A DNA stretch of 64,000 bases from DATJZG01 sp035499295 (GTDB lineage: Bacteria > Myxococcota > Myxococcia > Myxococcales > Anaeromyxobacteraceae). The stretch lies in NCBI GenBank assembly GCA_035499295.1, contig DATJZG010000167.1, positions 1-64,000 of the forward strand. Reading direction: 5' to 3'. Shown here piece by piece: positions 23,802 through 32,019 of the stretch. The position numbers and the translations under genes were made by a program. Under the pieces are notes generated by a model. The model had not been told where the DNA came from. It did no database searches and saw only the letters and a program-made list of their open reading frames with translations. Every line of letters starts with the position of its first letter. The first letter of the stretch is position 1.

Positions 23802-25894
23802 CGGTAGACCAGGGTCCCGACGCCGCTGTCGGTGAAGAGCTCGGCGATGACGGTATGGGGGACGCGGCCGTCGAGCACGTGGATGCGCTCGACGTCGCCC
23901 TGCAGCGCTCGGAGGATGGCGAGCGCCTTGTAGCGCATGCCCCCGGTGATGGCGCCCGCGTCCAGGCGTTTGCGGAGCTCGGCACCGGAGATCTGGCGGA
24001 TGATCTGCCCGTCGGGGGCGGATTCGAGGATGCCCGGGACGTCGGTCAGGTAGATGAGCTTCCTCGCCCCGACCGCGACCGCCACCGCCGCGGCCACCTC
24101 GTCGGCGTTGATGGAAAGGCCCCCCCCGTCCTCGCCCAGGCCGATGGGCGAGATGACCGGCACGTAGCTCGACTTGAGCAGCATGCGCAGGAAGTCCTTG
24201 TTCACCTCCACCACTTCCCCGACGTGTCCCAGGTCGCGGCCGCTCTCGTGCACCAGCTTGCGCGCCTTGATGAGCTGACCGTCCTTGCCGGAGAGCCCCA
24301 CCGCCGCGGCGTCGCGGGCGTTGAGCAGGGAGACGAGCTCCTGGTTCACCTTCCCGCTCAGGACCATCTCCACCACCGGGAGGCTGGCGGCGTCCGTCAC
24401 CCGCAGGCCGTCGACGAACTCGGTGCGCTCGCCGAGCCGCTCCATCGTCCGGTTCACCTCCTGCGCTCCGCCGTGCACCACCACCGGCTTCAGCCCGACG
24501 CGCTTCAGGAGGACCACGTCTTCGGCGAAGGCCGCCTTGAGGCTGTCCTTCACCATGGCGGCGCCGCCGTACTTGATGACCGCCGTCTGCCCGGAGAAGG
24601 CGGCGATGTACTTGAGCGCCTCCACGAGCAGGGTGCGCTTGAAGGCCGGCGAGTAGTTGGCGACGTGGTCGTCCTTGGCGACGCCCCCGTCCTCCTTCTG
24701 GACGATGAGGGACGAGTAGTCGGCGTTGATCTTCACGTAGTCGTAGGAGAGGTCGCAGCCCCAGGCGGTGGCGGACGCGTCCCCGTCCGCGAGCTCCACG
24801 CGCGCGTGGACGCGCGGCTCGCGCATCCGCAGCTTGAGGGCGTCGCGATCGAACTCCAACGGGGCGCCGTTTCCGTAGACGGGGGTACCCTGGAGGAGGA
24901 CCCGGGCGCGGTACGGGTCGATGGGCCAGGCCCTGGAGCCGGCCCTCGCGCCCACCGTGGCGAGGATCCGCCCCCAGTTGGGGTCGGAGCCGAACAAGGC
25001 TGCCTTGACGAGCGGAGAGCTGGCGACGGAGCGGGCCACGTCGCGAGCCGCGTCCTCCGAGGGCGCTCCGCTCACCGACACCTCGAGGAGCTTCGTCGCC
25101 CCCTCACCGTCGGCGGCCATGGCGCGCGCCATCTCCCCGAGCAGGTCGACGAGGGCCGCCTCGAGCACGTCGAGGTCCGGCCCGGGCTCGGAGATGCGGG
25201 GGTTCCCGGCGAGCCCGTTCGCCAGGGCGAGTACCGCGTCGTTCGTGGACATGTCGCCGTCCACCGTCACCATCTCGATGGTCGTGCGCACGGCTCTCGC
25301 CACGGCTTCCTGGAGCGCTCGCGGCGTGACGGCGAGGTCGGTCGTCACCACGCACAGGGTGGTGGCGAGCTGGGGCGCCAGCATGCCGGTGCCCTTGCAG
25401 ATGGCGGCCAGCGTGGCGGGCTTCCCGCCGACGACCAGCTCCCGAGAGGACATCTTGGGGCGGGTGTCGGTGGTCATGATGGCCTCGGCGGCCAGCTCGG
25501 CGTGGTCGCCGAGCTGCTCCACGAGCGCGGGCATGGCCGCCACCATCTTCTGAACCGGGAGGCGCTGGCCGATGACCCCGGTGGAGGCGGTCAGGATGGC
25601 GCGCTTCTGCAGCCCGAGTGCCTGCGCGAGAGCGGCCCGCAAGCTGGCGACGTCCTCCAGGCCGTGAGGCCCGGTGAGGGCATTCGCGTTTCCGCTGTTC
25701 ACCAGCACGGCCCGGACGCCCTCGGCGGGCACGCGCTCGCGCGCGTCGAGGACCGGCGCCGCGGCTGCGCGATTCACCGTGAACAGCCCGGCGGCCGCCG
25801 CCGGGACGTCGGAGACCACGAGCGCCAGGTCGCGGCGCTGCGGCTTGATGCCACAGGGGACGCCGGAGAAGCGAAAGCCCTTCGGGATCCTCAA
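23798..25894 (-). CDS. argJB: Fused ArgJ-ArgB (ornithine acetyltransferase/acetylglutamate kinase)
   Basis: One 698-residue frame joins two enzymes. Residues 1-393 are ArgJ, with PKGFRFSGVPCGIKP, the autocleavage block KGTGMLAPQLATTL (Thr178 as nucleophile) and the usual C-terminal end DLSYDYVKINADYSS. After a ~20-residue link, residues ~415-698 are ArgB: VIKYGGAAM, HGGAQEVN in place of the usual HGGGP-type loop, LSINADEVAA and ITGGMRYKA. ArgJ transfers acetyl from acetylornithine to glutamate and ArgB phosphorylates the product. I chose the TTG at 25894 because GGGAGG precedes it and argC stops 1 nt before it. No stop or frameshift separates the halves. Normal autocleavage would leave the ArgB part on the ArgJ beta chain. 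Confidence 0.93.
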   Translation of the reverse strand: MRIPKGFRFSGVPCGIKPQRRDLALVVSDVPAAAAGLFTVNRAAAAPVLDARERVPAEGVRAVLVNSGNANALTGPHGLEDVASLRAALAQALGLQKRAILTASTGVIGQRLPVQKMVAAMPALVEQLGDHAELAAEAIMTTDTRPKMSSRELVVGGKPATLAAICKGTGMLAPQLATTLCVVTTDLAVTPRALQEAVARAVRTTIEMVTVDGDMSTNDAVLALANGLAGNPRISEPGPDLDVLEAALVDLLGEMARAMAADGEGATKLLEVSVSGAPSEDAARDVARSVASSPLVKAALFGSDPNWGRILATVGARAGSRAWPIDPYRARVLLQGTPVYGNGAPLEFDRDALKLRMREPRVHARVELADGDASATAWGCDLSYDYVKINADYSSLIVQKEDGGVAKDDHVANYSPAFKRTLLVEALKYIAAFSGQTAVIKYGGAAMVKDSLKAAFAEDVVLLKRVGLKPVVVHGGAQEVNRTMERLGERTEFVDGLRVTDAASLPVVEMVLSGKVNQELVSLLNARDAAAVGLSGKDGQLIKARKLVHESGRDLGHVGEVVEVNKDFLRMLLKSSYVPVISPIGLGEDGGGLSINADEVAAAVAVAVGARKLIYLTDVPGILESAPDGQIIRQISGAELRKRLDAGAITGGMRYKALAILRALQGDVERIHVLDGRVPHTVIAELFTDSGVGTLVYR

Positions 25895-25895
25895 A

Positions 25896-26930
25896 TCACC
25901 CTCCCACGAGGTCGAGGCCGGTGGTCTCGTCCCAGCCCATGGCGGCATTGAGGGACTGCACCGCCTGGCCGGCGGCGCCCTTCAACAGGTTGTCGATGGC
26001 GGAGGTCGCCACCAGGAGGCCGGTGCGGGAGTCGAGCATCCCGCCCAGATGGCAGCGGTTGGTCCGCACCACGTCCTTCACCGCCACCCCCTCGGGCTTG
26101 AGGACGCGCACGAACGGCTCCCCGGCGTACGCTTTCTCGTACGCCGAGAGCACGTCCCCCGGGGTGGCGCCTTTCGCTGCCCGCAGCGTGCAGGTGGCGA
26201 GGATTCCCCGCCGGATGGGGACGAGGTGCGGGGTGAAGGTGATCGGCCCCACGCCACCGGCGTAGCGCGCCACCGTCTGCTCGATCTCGGGCACGTGCTG
26301 GTGGCGGCCGATGCGGTAGGCGCGCAGATCCTCGTCGACCTCGCAGAAGCTGTAGTCCTCGGCGGCGCGCCGTCCGGCGCCGGAGACACCGCTCATGGCC
26401 GCGACCGAGAGGCCCTCCCTCTCGGCGACCCCGGCGCTCACCAGCGGCGCGATGGCGAGCGCGATGCAGGTGGCGTAGCAACCGGGGTTGGTCACGAAGG
26501 TGGCGCCGCGCAGCGCGCTCCTTCCCAGCTCCGGCAGCCCGTAACGCGCCTGCGAGAGCAGGTTGGGGGCGCTGTGCTCGAAGCCGTACCACCCCGGGTA
26601 GGCGGAGGGATCGAGGAGCCGAAAGGCCCCGGAGAGGTCGACGACGCGGACTCCCCGCCGGTGCAGGGGGGGCGCGAGTTGCAGGGAAACCTCGGCCGGC
26701 GTCGCCAAGAAGGCCACGTCGGCCTCGAGCTCGGCGGCGCGCACCTGTGCCTGGTAGCGGAGAGAGGCCATCGGGTCCGGCAGGGGAAGGCGCGCCCCGG
26801 CGAGCTCGTCGGCCCAGCGGTCGGAGTAGAGGCCCACCAGGTGGAGGCGGGGGTGGCGGGCGAGGACTCGCGTGAGCTCGAGCCCCGAGTAGCCGGAGGC
26901 GCCCACGACGGCGGCGGAGAGCGTATCCAT
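25896..26930 (-). CDS. argC: N-acetyl-gamma-glutamyl-phosphate reductase
   Basis: A 344-residue NADPH-dependent reductase for the third step of arginine synthesis. It shows the nucleotide-binding GASGYSGLELTRVL, the catalytic cysteine in FVTNPGCYATC, the GVSGAGR loop, the catalytic His segment RIGRHQHVPEIEQ, and FTPHLVPIRRGI. It is the first gene of argC-argJB-argR. The ATG at 26930 has no ribosome site and lies 5 nt after the ARG-box palindrome, suggesting a leaderless message. A longer reading to 27074 adds an unrelated extension through the promoter. Confidence 0.96.
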   Translation of the reverse strand: MDTLSAAVVGASGYSGLELTRVLARHPRLHLVGLYSDRWADELAGARLPLPDPMASLRYQAQVRAAELEADVAFLATPAEVSLQLAPPLHRRGVRVVDLSGAFRLLDPSAYPGWYGFEHSAPNLLSQARYGLPELGRSALRGATFVTNPGCYATCIALAIAPLVSAGVAEREGLSVAAMSGVSGAGRRAAEDYSFCEVDEDLRAYRIGRHQHVPEIEQTVARYAGGVGPITFTPHLVPIRRGILATCTLRAAKGATPGDVLSAYEKAYAGEPFVRVLKPEGVAVKDVVRTNRCHLGGMLDSRTGLLVATSAIDNLLKGAAGQAVQSLNAAMGWDETTGLDLVGG

Positions 26931-26935
26931 GAATC

Positions 26936-26949
26936 TGCATAAATATGCA
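26936..26949 (-). promoter_or_regulatory. Putative ARG box (ArgR operator) of argC
   Basis: The 14-mer TGCATAAATATGCA is a palindrome except for its two centre bases, in an otherwise GC-rich region. It resembles known actinobacterial ARG boxes (TGCAT...ATGCA type). It covers the proposed -10 of argC, ideal for repression by the ArgR encoded in the same operon. Confidence 0.75.
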
Positions 26950-26969
26950 GAAAGTCCCGGCCGGGTCAA
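26942..26969 (-). promoter_or_regulatory. Sigma-70-like promoter of argC-argJB-argR
   Basis: Minus strand: -35 TTGACC (26964-26969), a 16-nt spacer and -10 CATATT (26942-26947). Transcription would begin roughly at the argC ATG. Confidence 0.6.
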
Positions 26970-27018
26970 TGGAGGGCGGGCGACGAAGGAGCGTCCGCCG
27001 GAGAGGGCGACCCTCACG

Positions 27019-27058
27019 AAAAGGGAAGGCCCCGCCGAAGGATCCGGCGGGGCCTTCC
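27019..27058 (-). terminator. Rho-independent terminator of tRNA-Leu
   Basis: Minus strand: a perfect 14-bp GC-rich stem (27024-27037 with 27045-27058), a 7-nt loop and TTTT just after the stem. It lies between tRNA-Leu and the argC promoter, insulating the arginine operon from tRNA readthrough. Confidence 0.9.
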
Positions 27059-27136
27059 GGTCTCGGTCCCGCACGCGCGGTGCGCGACGGGGATTCTCGA
27101 GGAGTGGACTCGCTTGGCGAGTTCCCCAGCGACGAC

Positions 27137-27223
27137 TGGTGCCCAGGAGAGGACTCGAACCTCCACGGCCTTGCGACCGCTAGACCCTGAATCTAGTGCG
27201 TCTACCAGTTCCGCCACCTGGGC
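27137..27223 (-). tRNA. tRNA-Leu (CAG)
   Basis: An 87-nt class II tRNA on the minus strand: acceptor GCCCAGG/CCTGGGC, D-arm GGCGGAACTGGTAGACGC, anticodon loop ATTCAGGGT with CAG, a long variable arm, T-arm GAGGTTCGAGTCCTC, discriminator A and encoded CCA (27137-27139). Confidence 0.97.
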
Positions 27224-27235
27224 AAGGTGGGCTCC

Positions 27236-27265
27236 TCATTAGCCCTGGGGAGCGGCGGGTGTCAA
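27236..27265 (-). promoter_or_regulatory. Promoter of tRNA-Leu
   Basis: Minus strand: consensus -35 TTGACA (27260-27265), an 18-nt spacer and a weak -10 TAATGA (27236-27241), 12 nt before the mature tRNA 5' end. Confidence 0.65.
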
Positions 27266-27303
27266 CATCGTTTCCGCTCGCCGGCGGGCGCCGGGCGGCT
27301 ACC

Positions 27304-28131
27304 ATGGGCGTCCTCATGACGACCCTCTCCGCCGCGCTCGTCGCCCTGTCGACGGCGATCTCCCTCGCCGAGCCGCCGCTGCCCGACCGCCCGGATCGCC
27401 GTCCCTCGGCGGACTCCCCGCCGCCCTGGCAGTCTGCCCCCCCCGCCGCGCCACCTTCGCCGGACTCCGAGCCACCGGAGGCGACGGCTCCCAGGAGCGC
27501 TCCGGCGCCGGAGGGAGAGAGCACTCCCAGCCGGCCTCCGCCTCGGCCGCCACAGCGGCCGGTCACCCTTCTCGGCGCCGGGGGCCTGGGGCTCGGCGGG
27601 GCGGCCTGGCTGGTGGAGGTGGGGTATCCGTACCTCGCCTTCTCCTACGGCCAGGGGCTCGACTCGATCAACGATCTGGGCGCGACCGTCCGCTTCGACT
27701 GGACGACGAGCGAGATGCTCCTCGGGGTGCTGTGGAGGCGGGAGATGGGCGCCTCGGACGGGAGCCGGCTCGGCTTCCGCCTGGTGGGGGGCCCCTGGTT
27801 CGACTTCGGGGCCGACTTCGTCTACGGGGCGAACGAGACGAACCTCGGGCTCGAGGTCGGCCCGGGAATCGCTTGGACCCTGCCGGCGGGGCCGGGTCTC
27901 TTCACCCTCGCGGGCGATCTGCCGCTCACCTGGGCCTTTCAGCGGGGCATGGGGACCGTCGCCGAGCCCCTCCTGAGCGCGGCCTACGAGGTGCCGGTGG
28001 TCCGCGACGTGACGCTCGGCGTGCGACCGTACCTGGGGGTGCGCTGGGCGTCGGGAAGCGCACGCATTCCCGGCCTCGACTCGAGGCTGAACGGGGGGCT
28101 GACGGCGTCGGCCACCTGGCGCATGTTCTAG
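27304..28131 (+). CDS. Exported beta-barrel-like outer-membrane protein
   Basis: A 275-residue protein. An N-terminal signal-like stretch (LMTTLSAALVALSTAISLAE, residues 4-23) is followed by a 60-residue Pro/Ser-rich linker. A ~190-residue region then has alternating hydrophobic and glycine-rich strands (YLAFSYGQGL, FRLVGGPWFDFGADFVYG, VTLGVRPYLGVRWASG) ending in W-R-M-F. The terminal aromatic residue is typical of outer-membrane barrels. A longer reading to 27196 would run into tRNA-Leu. No family name can be given. Confidence 0.7.
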   Translation: MGVLMTTLSAALVALSTAISLAEPPLPDRPDRRPSADSPPPWQSAPPAAPPSPDSEPPEATAPRSAPAPEGESTPSRPPPRPPQRPVTLLGAGGLGLGGAAWLVEVGYPYLAFSYGQGLDSINDLGATVRFDWTTSEMLLGVLWRREMGASDGSRLGFRLVGGPWFDFGADFVYGANETNLGLEVGPGIAWTLPAGPGLFTLAGDLPLTWAFQRGMGTVAEPLLSAAYEVPVVRDVTLGVRPYLGVRWASGSARIPGLDSRLNGGLTASATWRMF

Positions 28132-28144
28132 CCGGCGGGGCTCC

Positions 28145-29521
28145 TCACCAGCGCGCCACACAGGCGACCGCGGGTCTGGCGCAGGCCTGGTCGGCGGCCT
28201 GGAGCCACCGCAGCATCTCCTCGGCCGAGGTGGCCCCCGTCACCCGCTCGGGCATCTCGCGCCCGTGCGAGTCGATGAAGATCACGGTGGGCATGCCCAC
28301 CACCGCGTACTTCTCGAAGACCCGCTGGAACGCGTCGCCCTCCTGCGATCCGTCCATCTTGAGCCTCACGAATCGCTGGGCCTCAGCCTGCACCCGCGGG
28401 TCGCTCCAGGCCGTGCGATCGAGTTCCAGGCAAGCGCTGCACCAGTCGGCCCAGAAGTCGATGATCATGGGTTTCCGCTCCGCGCGGGCGAGGGCGAGCG
28501 CTCCCTTCTCGTCCTGGTGGACCCAGGCGAGGCCAGCGGCGCCCGAGGTGGACCGGGCGGCGGCGGAGCCGGAGGCGTAGACGAGCCCGCCGGCGACGAG
28601 GGCGACTCCCAGCCCCTTGGCGAGCTGGCGCCCGCGCGACCCGTCGAAGCCGCCGCTGAAGGCGCCGAGGAGCACCCCGGCGCCCGCCGCTCCGGCGGCG
28701 GCGAGCGCGGCCGTCCGGGAGGCGAGGAAGGCGGGCTTAACCGCCGGGAGTGCGTCCTTGAGGAAGATCCCCGCCGCGGCGAGCAGCGCCACCCCGAAGA
28801 CGCTCTTCACCGTGTCCATCCAGGGCCCGCCCTTCGGGAGCGAGACGGAGAAGGCGCCGAGGAGGAAGAAGAGCAAACCCATGCCGAGCGCGTAGGCGAA
28901 CATGATGCCCGCCCCGAAGGGAGCCGAGCCGCGGCTGGCGACGAAGGCGAGCGCGGCCGCCAGGACGGGGCCGGTGCAGGGGGCGGCGATCACCCCTGCG
29001 ACGAGCCCCATCCCGAGGGCGCCCAGGTAGCCGGCACCGCCCACCTTGGTGAGGCGCGCCTGGAGTCCCCCCGGCAACTGCAGTTCGAAGGCCCCGAACA
29101 TGGAGGCGGCGAGGGCAGCGAGGACGATCGCCACCGCGCCCATCACCCAGGGGTTCTGCATCACGCTTCCGAACGCCCGGCCCGTGAGCGCCGCGCCGAC
29201 ACCCAGGGCCGAGTACATGACGGCGATGCCGAGGACATAGGCGGCGGAGAGGAGCGCGGCCTGGCGCCGCGAGCCGGCCTGGCGGGCGCCGAAGATCGAG
29301 ACGGTGATGGGGATGAGCGGGTAGACGCACGGGGTGAGGCTCGTGAGGACACCGCCCGCGAACGCCACCCCGTAGGCGAGGAAGGACCCGCGAGCGAGGA
29401 GGGCAGCGAGCCCGAGGTCGCCAGATGGGTTCATGGGCCCGACGTTCGCGACCAGGTCGGGTGCCCAGGCCACCGCCGCGAAGGTGAGGCACGCGAGGAG
29501 GATTCGTGTGATTCGTCCCAT
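28145..29521 (-). CDS. dsbD: DsbD-type thiol:disulfide interchange protein
   Basis: A 458-residue protein that moves electrons across the inner membrane. The central eight-helix domain has its two redox cysteines in SLTPCVYPLIPI and IAAPCTGPVLAA. The C-terminal thioredoxin domain (about 330-458) has WADWCSACLELD and a cis-Pro in VVGMPTVI. The N-terminal immunoglobulin-like domain of E. coli DsbD (565 residues) is absent, so it sits between CcdA and full DsbD. AAGGAA precedes the ATG. It is divergent from iscS. Confidence 0.92.
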   Translation of the reverse strand: MGRITRILLACLTFAAVAWAPDLVANVGPMNPSGDLGLAALLARGSFLAYGVAFAGGVLTSLTPCVYPLIPITVSIFGARQAGSRRQAALLSAAYVLGIAVMYSALGVGAALTGRAFGSVMQNPWVMGAVAIVLAALAASMFGAFELQLPGGLQARLTKVGGAGYLGALGMGLVAGVIAAPCTGPVLAAALAFVASRGSAPFGAGIMFAYALGMGLLFFLLGAFSVSLPKGGPWMDTVKSVFGVALLAAAGIFLKDALPAVKPAFLASRTAALAAAGAAGAGVLLGAFSGGFDGSRGRQLAKGLGVALVAGGLVYASGSAAARSTSGAAGLAWVHQDEKGALALARAERKPMIIDFWADWCSACLELDRTAWSDPRVQAEAQRFVRLKMDGSQEGDAFQRVFEKYAVVGMPTVIFIDSHGREMPERVTGATSAEEMLRWLQAADQACARPAVACVARW

Positions 29522-29685
29522 TTCCTTAAAAACCTAATGCATCCTTACGGGGTGGGAGTTGCCGGCGACATCATGATCTAACGAACGCGGTGAGGTCGCG
29601 GACATTCCTCCCGGCGGCGGGGGGTGCGAGGCGCCGCTGCCCTGGGAATTTCGTCGTTCTTCTCCCGACTTGGAGCCGTGACGGC

Positions 29686-29713
29686 TTGACCTGAGGCACC
29701 CCACCCTTATAAC
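29686..29713 (+). promoter_or_regulatory. Sigma-70 promoter of iscS-iscA
   Basis: -35 TTGACC (29686-29691), a 16-nt spacer and -10 TATAAC (29708-29713), 28 nt upstream of the iscS ATG. No IscR-type operator was recognised nearby. Confidence 0.75.
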
Positions 29714-29741
29714 TCAGCCAACGTTCGAGCCGGCCCAGGCG

Positions 29742-30920
29742 ATGAAGATTCCCGTCTACATGGACCACCACTCCACGACGCCGGTCGACCCCCGCGTCCT
29801 CCAGGCGATGCTCCCCTATTTCGCCGAGCACTTCGGGAACGCGGCCTCGAAGAGTCACTCCTTTGGGTGGCGGGCCGAGGAGGCGGTCGAGGAGGCGCGC
29901 GAGCAGGTGGCGCGGCTCATCGGGGCGAGCGCCAAGGAGATCGTCTGGACGAGCGGAGCCACCGAGTCCGACAACCTGGCGGTGAAGGGGGTGGCGCAAT
30001 TCCACCAGGGGAAGGGGCGTCACCTCGTCGCCTCCAGCATCGAGCACAAGGCGGTGCTCGACTCCATGCACGCCCTGGAGCGGCAGGGCTTCGAGGTCAC
30101 CTACCTCCCGGTGGACGCGAATGGCCTCGTCAACCCGGATTCGGTGCGCGACGCCATCCGCCCGGAGACCATCCTGGTCTCGGTCATGCACGCCAACAAC
30201 GAGGTGGGGACCGTCCAGCCCATCGAGGCGATCGGGCGCATCACCCGCGAGAAGGGCGTCCTCTTCCACACCGACGCCGTGCAGAGCGCGGGGAAGATCC
30301 CGTTCGACGTGGAGCGGGCCAACGTCGACCTGGCGTCCCTCTCGGCGCACAAGATGTACGGTCCGAAGGGGGTCGGCGCCCTCTACATCCGGCGGCGCCC
30401 GCGGGCGCGCCTCGTCGCCCAGATCGACGGCGGCGGGCACGAGCGCGGCTACCGCTCCGGCACTCTCAACGTCCCGGGGATCGTCGGCTTCGGCAAGGCG
30501 GCCGAGATCTCGCTCGCCGAGATGGCGAGCGAGGCGCCGCGGCTCCTCGCGCTCCGCGAGCGGCTGCGACGGGCGATCGAGGCTGGCCTCGACCGCACCC
30601 GCGTGAACGGCAGCCTGGAGCACCGGCTCCCGGGAAACCTGAACGTGAGCTTCGAGTACGTGGAGGGCGAGGCCCTCATGCTGGCGATGAAGGACGTCGC
30701 GGTGAGTTCCGGCTCCGCCTGCACCTCCGCCTCGCTGGAGCCGTCTTACGTGCTCCGCGCGATGGGGGTGCCGGATGAGATGGCCCACTCCTCCCTCCGC
30801 TTCGGCCTTGGCCGCTTCAACACCGAGGAGGAGGTGGACTATGCGGCCCGGCTGGCGGTGGAGAAGGTGCGCCGGCTGCGCGAGATGTCGCCGCTCTACG
30901 AGGAGGCCCAGACCCGATGA
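29742..30920 (+). CDS. iscS: Cysteine desulfurase (IscS/NifS family)
   Basis: A 392-residue PLP enzyme that takes sulfur from cysteine for Fe-S clusters. It shows MDHHSTTPVDPRVL, TSGATESDN, IEHKAVL, the PLP-lysine in SAHKMYGPKG and the active-site cysteine loop SSGSACTSASLEPSYVLRA, which fits the long-loop group I (IscS-like) enzymes. The stop overlaps iscA by 4 nt (ATGA). The scaffold gene iscU, usually between them, is not in the window. Confidence 0.95.
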   Translation: MKIPVYMDHHSTTPVDPRVLQAMLPYFAEHFGNAASKSHSFGWRAEEAVEEAREQVARLIGASAKEIVWTSGATESDNLAVKGVAQFHQGKGRHLVASSIEHKAVLDSMHALERQGFEVTYLPVDANGLVNPDSVRDAIRPETILVSVMHANNEVGTVQPIEAIGRITREKGVLFHTDAVQSAGKIPFDVERANVDLASLSAHKMYGPKGVGALYIRRRPRARLVAQIDGGGHERGYRSGTLNVPGIVGFGKAAEISLAEMASEAPRLLALRERLRRAIEAGLDRTRVNGSLEHRLPGNLNVSFEYVEGEALMLAMKDVAVSSGSACTSASLEPSYVLRAMGVPDEMAHSSLRFGLGRFNTEEEVDYAARLAVEKVRRLREMSPLYEEAQTR

Positions 30921-31249
30921 ACGCCGGCATCCAGATCAGCGAGGCGGCGGCGACGCGCCTGCGCTCCCTTTCGGAGGAGCGGGGGACTCCCTCGGGAGGC
31001 CTCCGGCTCTCGGTGAAGGGCGGGGGCTGCTCCGGGATGTCCTACGTCGTGGACTGGGCTCCGCAGCCGCGCGCCGAGGACCAGGTGTTCGAGCGCGACG
31101 GCGGCCGGGTCTTCGTCGATGAGCGCAGCGCGCCGTTCCTCGAGGGCACCACCGTCGACTGGAAGCGCTCCCTGCTCGAGAGCGGCTTCGTCTTCGCGAA
31201 CCCGAAGGCGAAGGGCTCCTGCGGCTGCGGCCTCTCCTTTGCCATCTAG
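30917..31249 (+). CDS. iscA: Iron-sulfur assembly protein IscA/ErpA/HesB family
   Basis: A 110-residue A-type Fe-S carrier with the three conserved cysteines: one in GGCSGMSYVVDW and two in KGSCGCGLSF near the C-terminus. Spacing and length fit the family. It is coupled to iscS and presumably receives or transfers clusters made with that sulfur source. ErpA-like and IscA-like roles cannot be separated by sequence reading alone. Confidence 0.93.
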   Translation: MNAGIQISEAAATRLRSLSEERGTPSGGLRLSVKGGGCSGMSYVVDWAPQPRAEDQVFERDGGRVFVDERSAPFLEGTTVDWKRSLLESGFVFANPKAKGSCGCGLSFAI

Positions 31250-31261
31250 CTCGGGGGCGCC

Positions 31262-31954
31262 CTACCCGGCGTTCTCCGCCACCCAACGGCCGAGGAGGGC
31301 GTCCTTGAAGACGTAGCCGTCCGCGCCGCATTCGGCCGCGAGCGCCTCGACGGTCTCCCGCGCCGCTCCCGAGCAGAGGATCACCTTGATGCCGCGGAAG
31401 CGGTCGTTGCGCTTCACGAACCGGCAGAACTGGGCGCCGTTCACCCGCGGCATGTTGATGTCGAGGAGGATGAGGTCGGGGCGGCTCTCGCGCTTCAGGA
31501 TGATCGAAGTGGCGGTCTCGGCGTCGGGGGCGTAACGGATCTCGAAGCCCTTGCCGCGCAGTTCCTCCTCCAGGAGCCGGGCCACGATCTCGCTGTCGTC
31601 CACGATGAGCACCCGGCGGCGGGAGCCCATCACCTCGCCGAAGCGCTGCCCCAGGCCATCGAGGGGGTCGAGCGGCAGGATCCCGTCCGCCCCGAGCTCC
31701 TCGCTGAGGCGGGAGAGCTCTTCCGGGCTCGCCACCCCGGTGACGAGCGAACGGCCGATGAAACCCCGGTCGCGCAGGAGCGCGATCGCCTGCTTGCCGC
31801 GGCCGGCATCCACGACCAGCCCCACCGCGCCCTCCAGATTCCCGAGGAGCTGGAAGGGCTCCGCCGTCGCGACCGCCTGGTGACCGGCGGCCGAAAGGGC
31901 GAGCGATACCGCGTCGCGGACGATCTCGTTCTCGCAGCAGATGAGGATCTTCAA
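31262..31954 (-). CDS. frzZ: Double-receiver response regulator, FrzZ-like
   Basis: A 230-residue protein of two receiver folds and no output domain, divergent from frzA as in Myxococcus. The C-terminal receiver (about 112-230) is complete: VLIVDDSEIV, LILLDINMPRVNG, LCSGA and YVFKDAL. The N-terminal one (1-105) is degenerate: CCEN replaces the acidic pair, LVVDAG keeps an aspartate, and the lysine is missing. Only the second half should be phosphorylated normally. M. xanthus FrzZ takes phosphate from FrzE and acts in reversal output; the same role is inferred from layout. The start is a TTG. Confidence 0.8.
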   Translation of the reverse strand: MKILICCENEIVRDAVSLALSAAGHQAVATAEPFQLLGNLEGAVGLVVDAGRGKQAIALLRDRGFIGRSLVTGVASPEELSRLSEELGADGILPLDPLDGLGQRFGEVMGSRRRVLIVDDSEIVARLLEEELRGKGFEIRYAPDAETATSIILKRESRPDLILLDINMPRVNGAQFCRFVKRNDRFRGIKVILCSGAARETVEALAAECGADGYVFKDALLGRWVAENAG

Positions 31955-31979
31955 GGCCGTTGCCCCGAGATTAGCAAAC

Positions 31980-32009
31980 TTGCTCCCGCCGAGAAGCCCT
32001 GTCCATAAT
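31980..32009 (+). promoter_or_regulatory. Proposed promoter of the frz operon
   Basis: -35 TTGCTC (31980-31985), an 18-nt spacer and -10 CATAAT (32004-32009), 10 nt before the frzA ATG. No ribosome site lies between, so the transcript would be leaderless or nearly so. Confidence 0.5.
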
Positions 32010-32019
32010 CGATGCAGAA

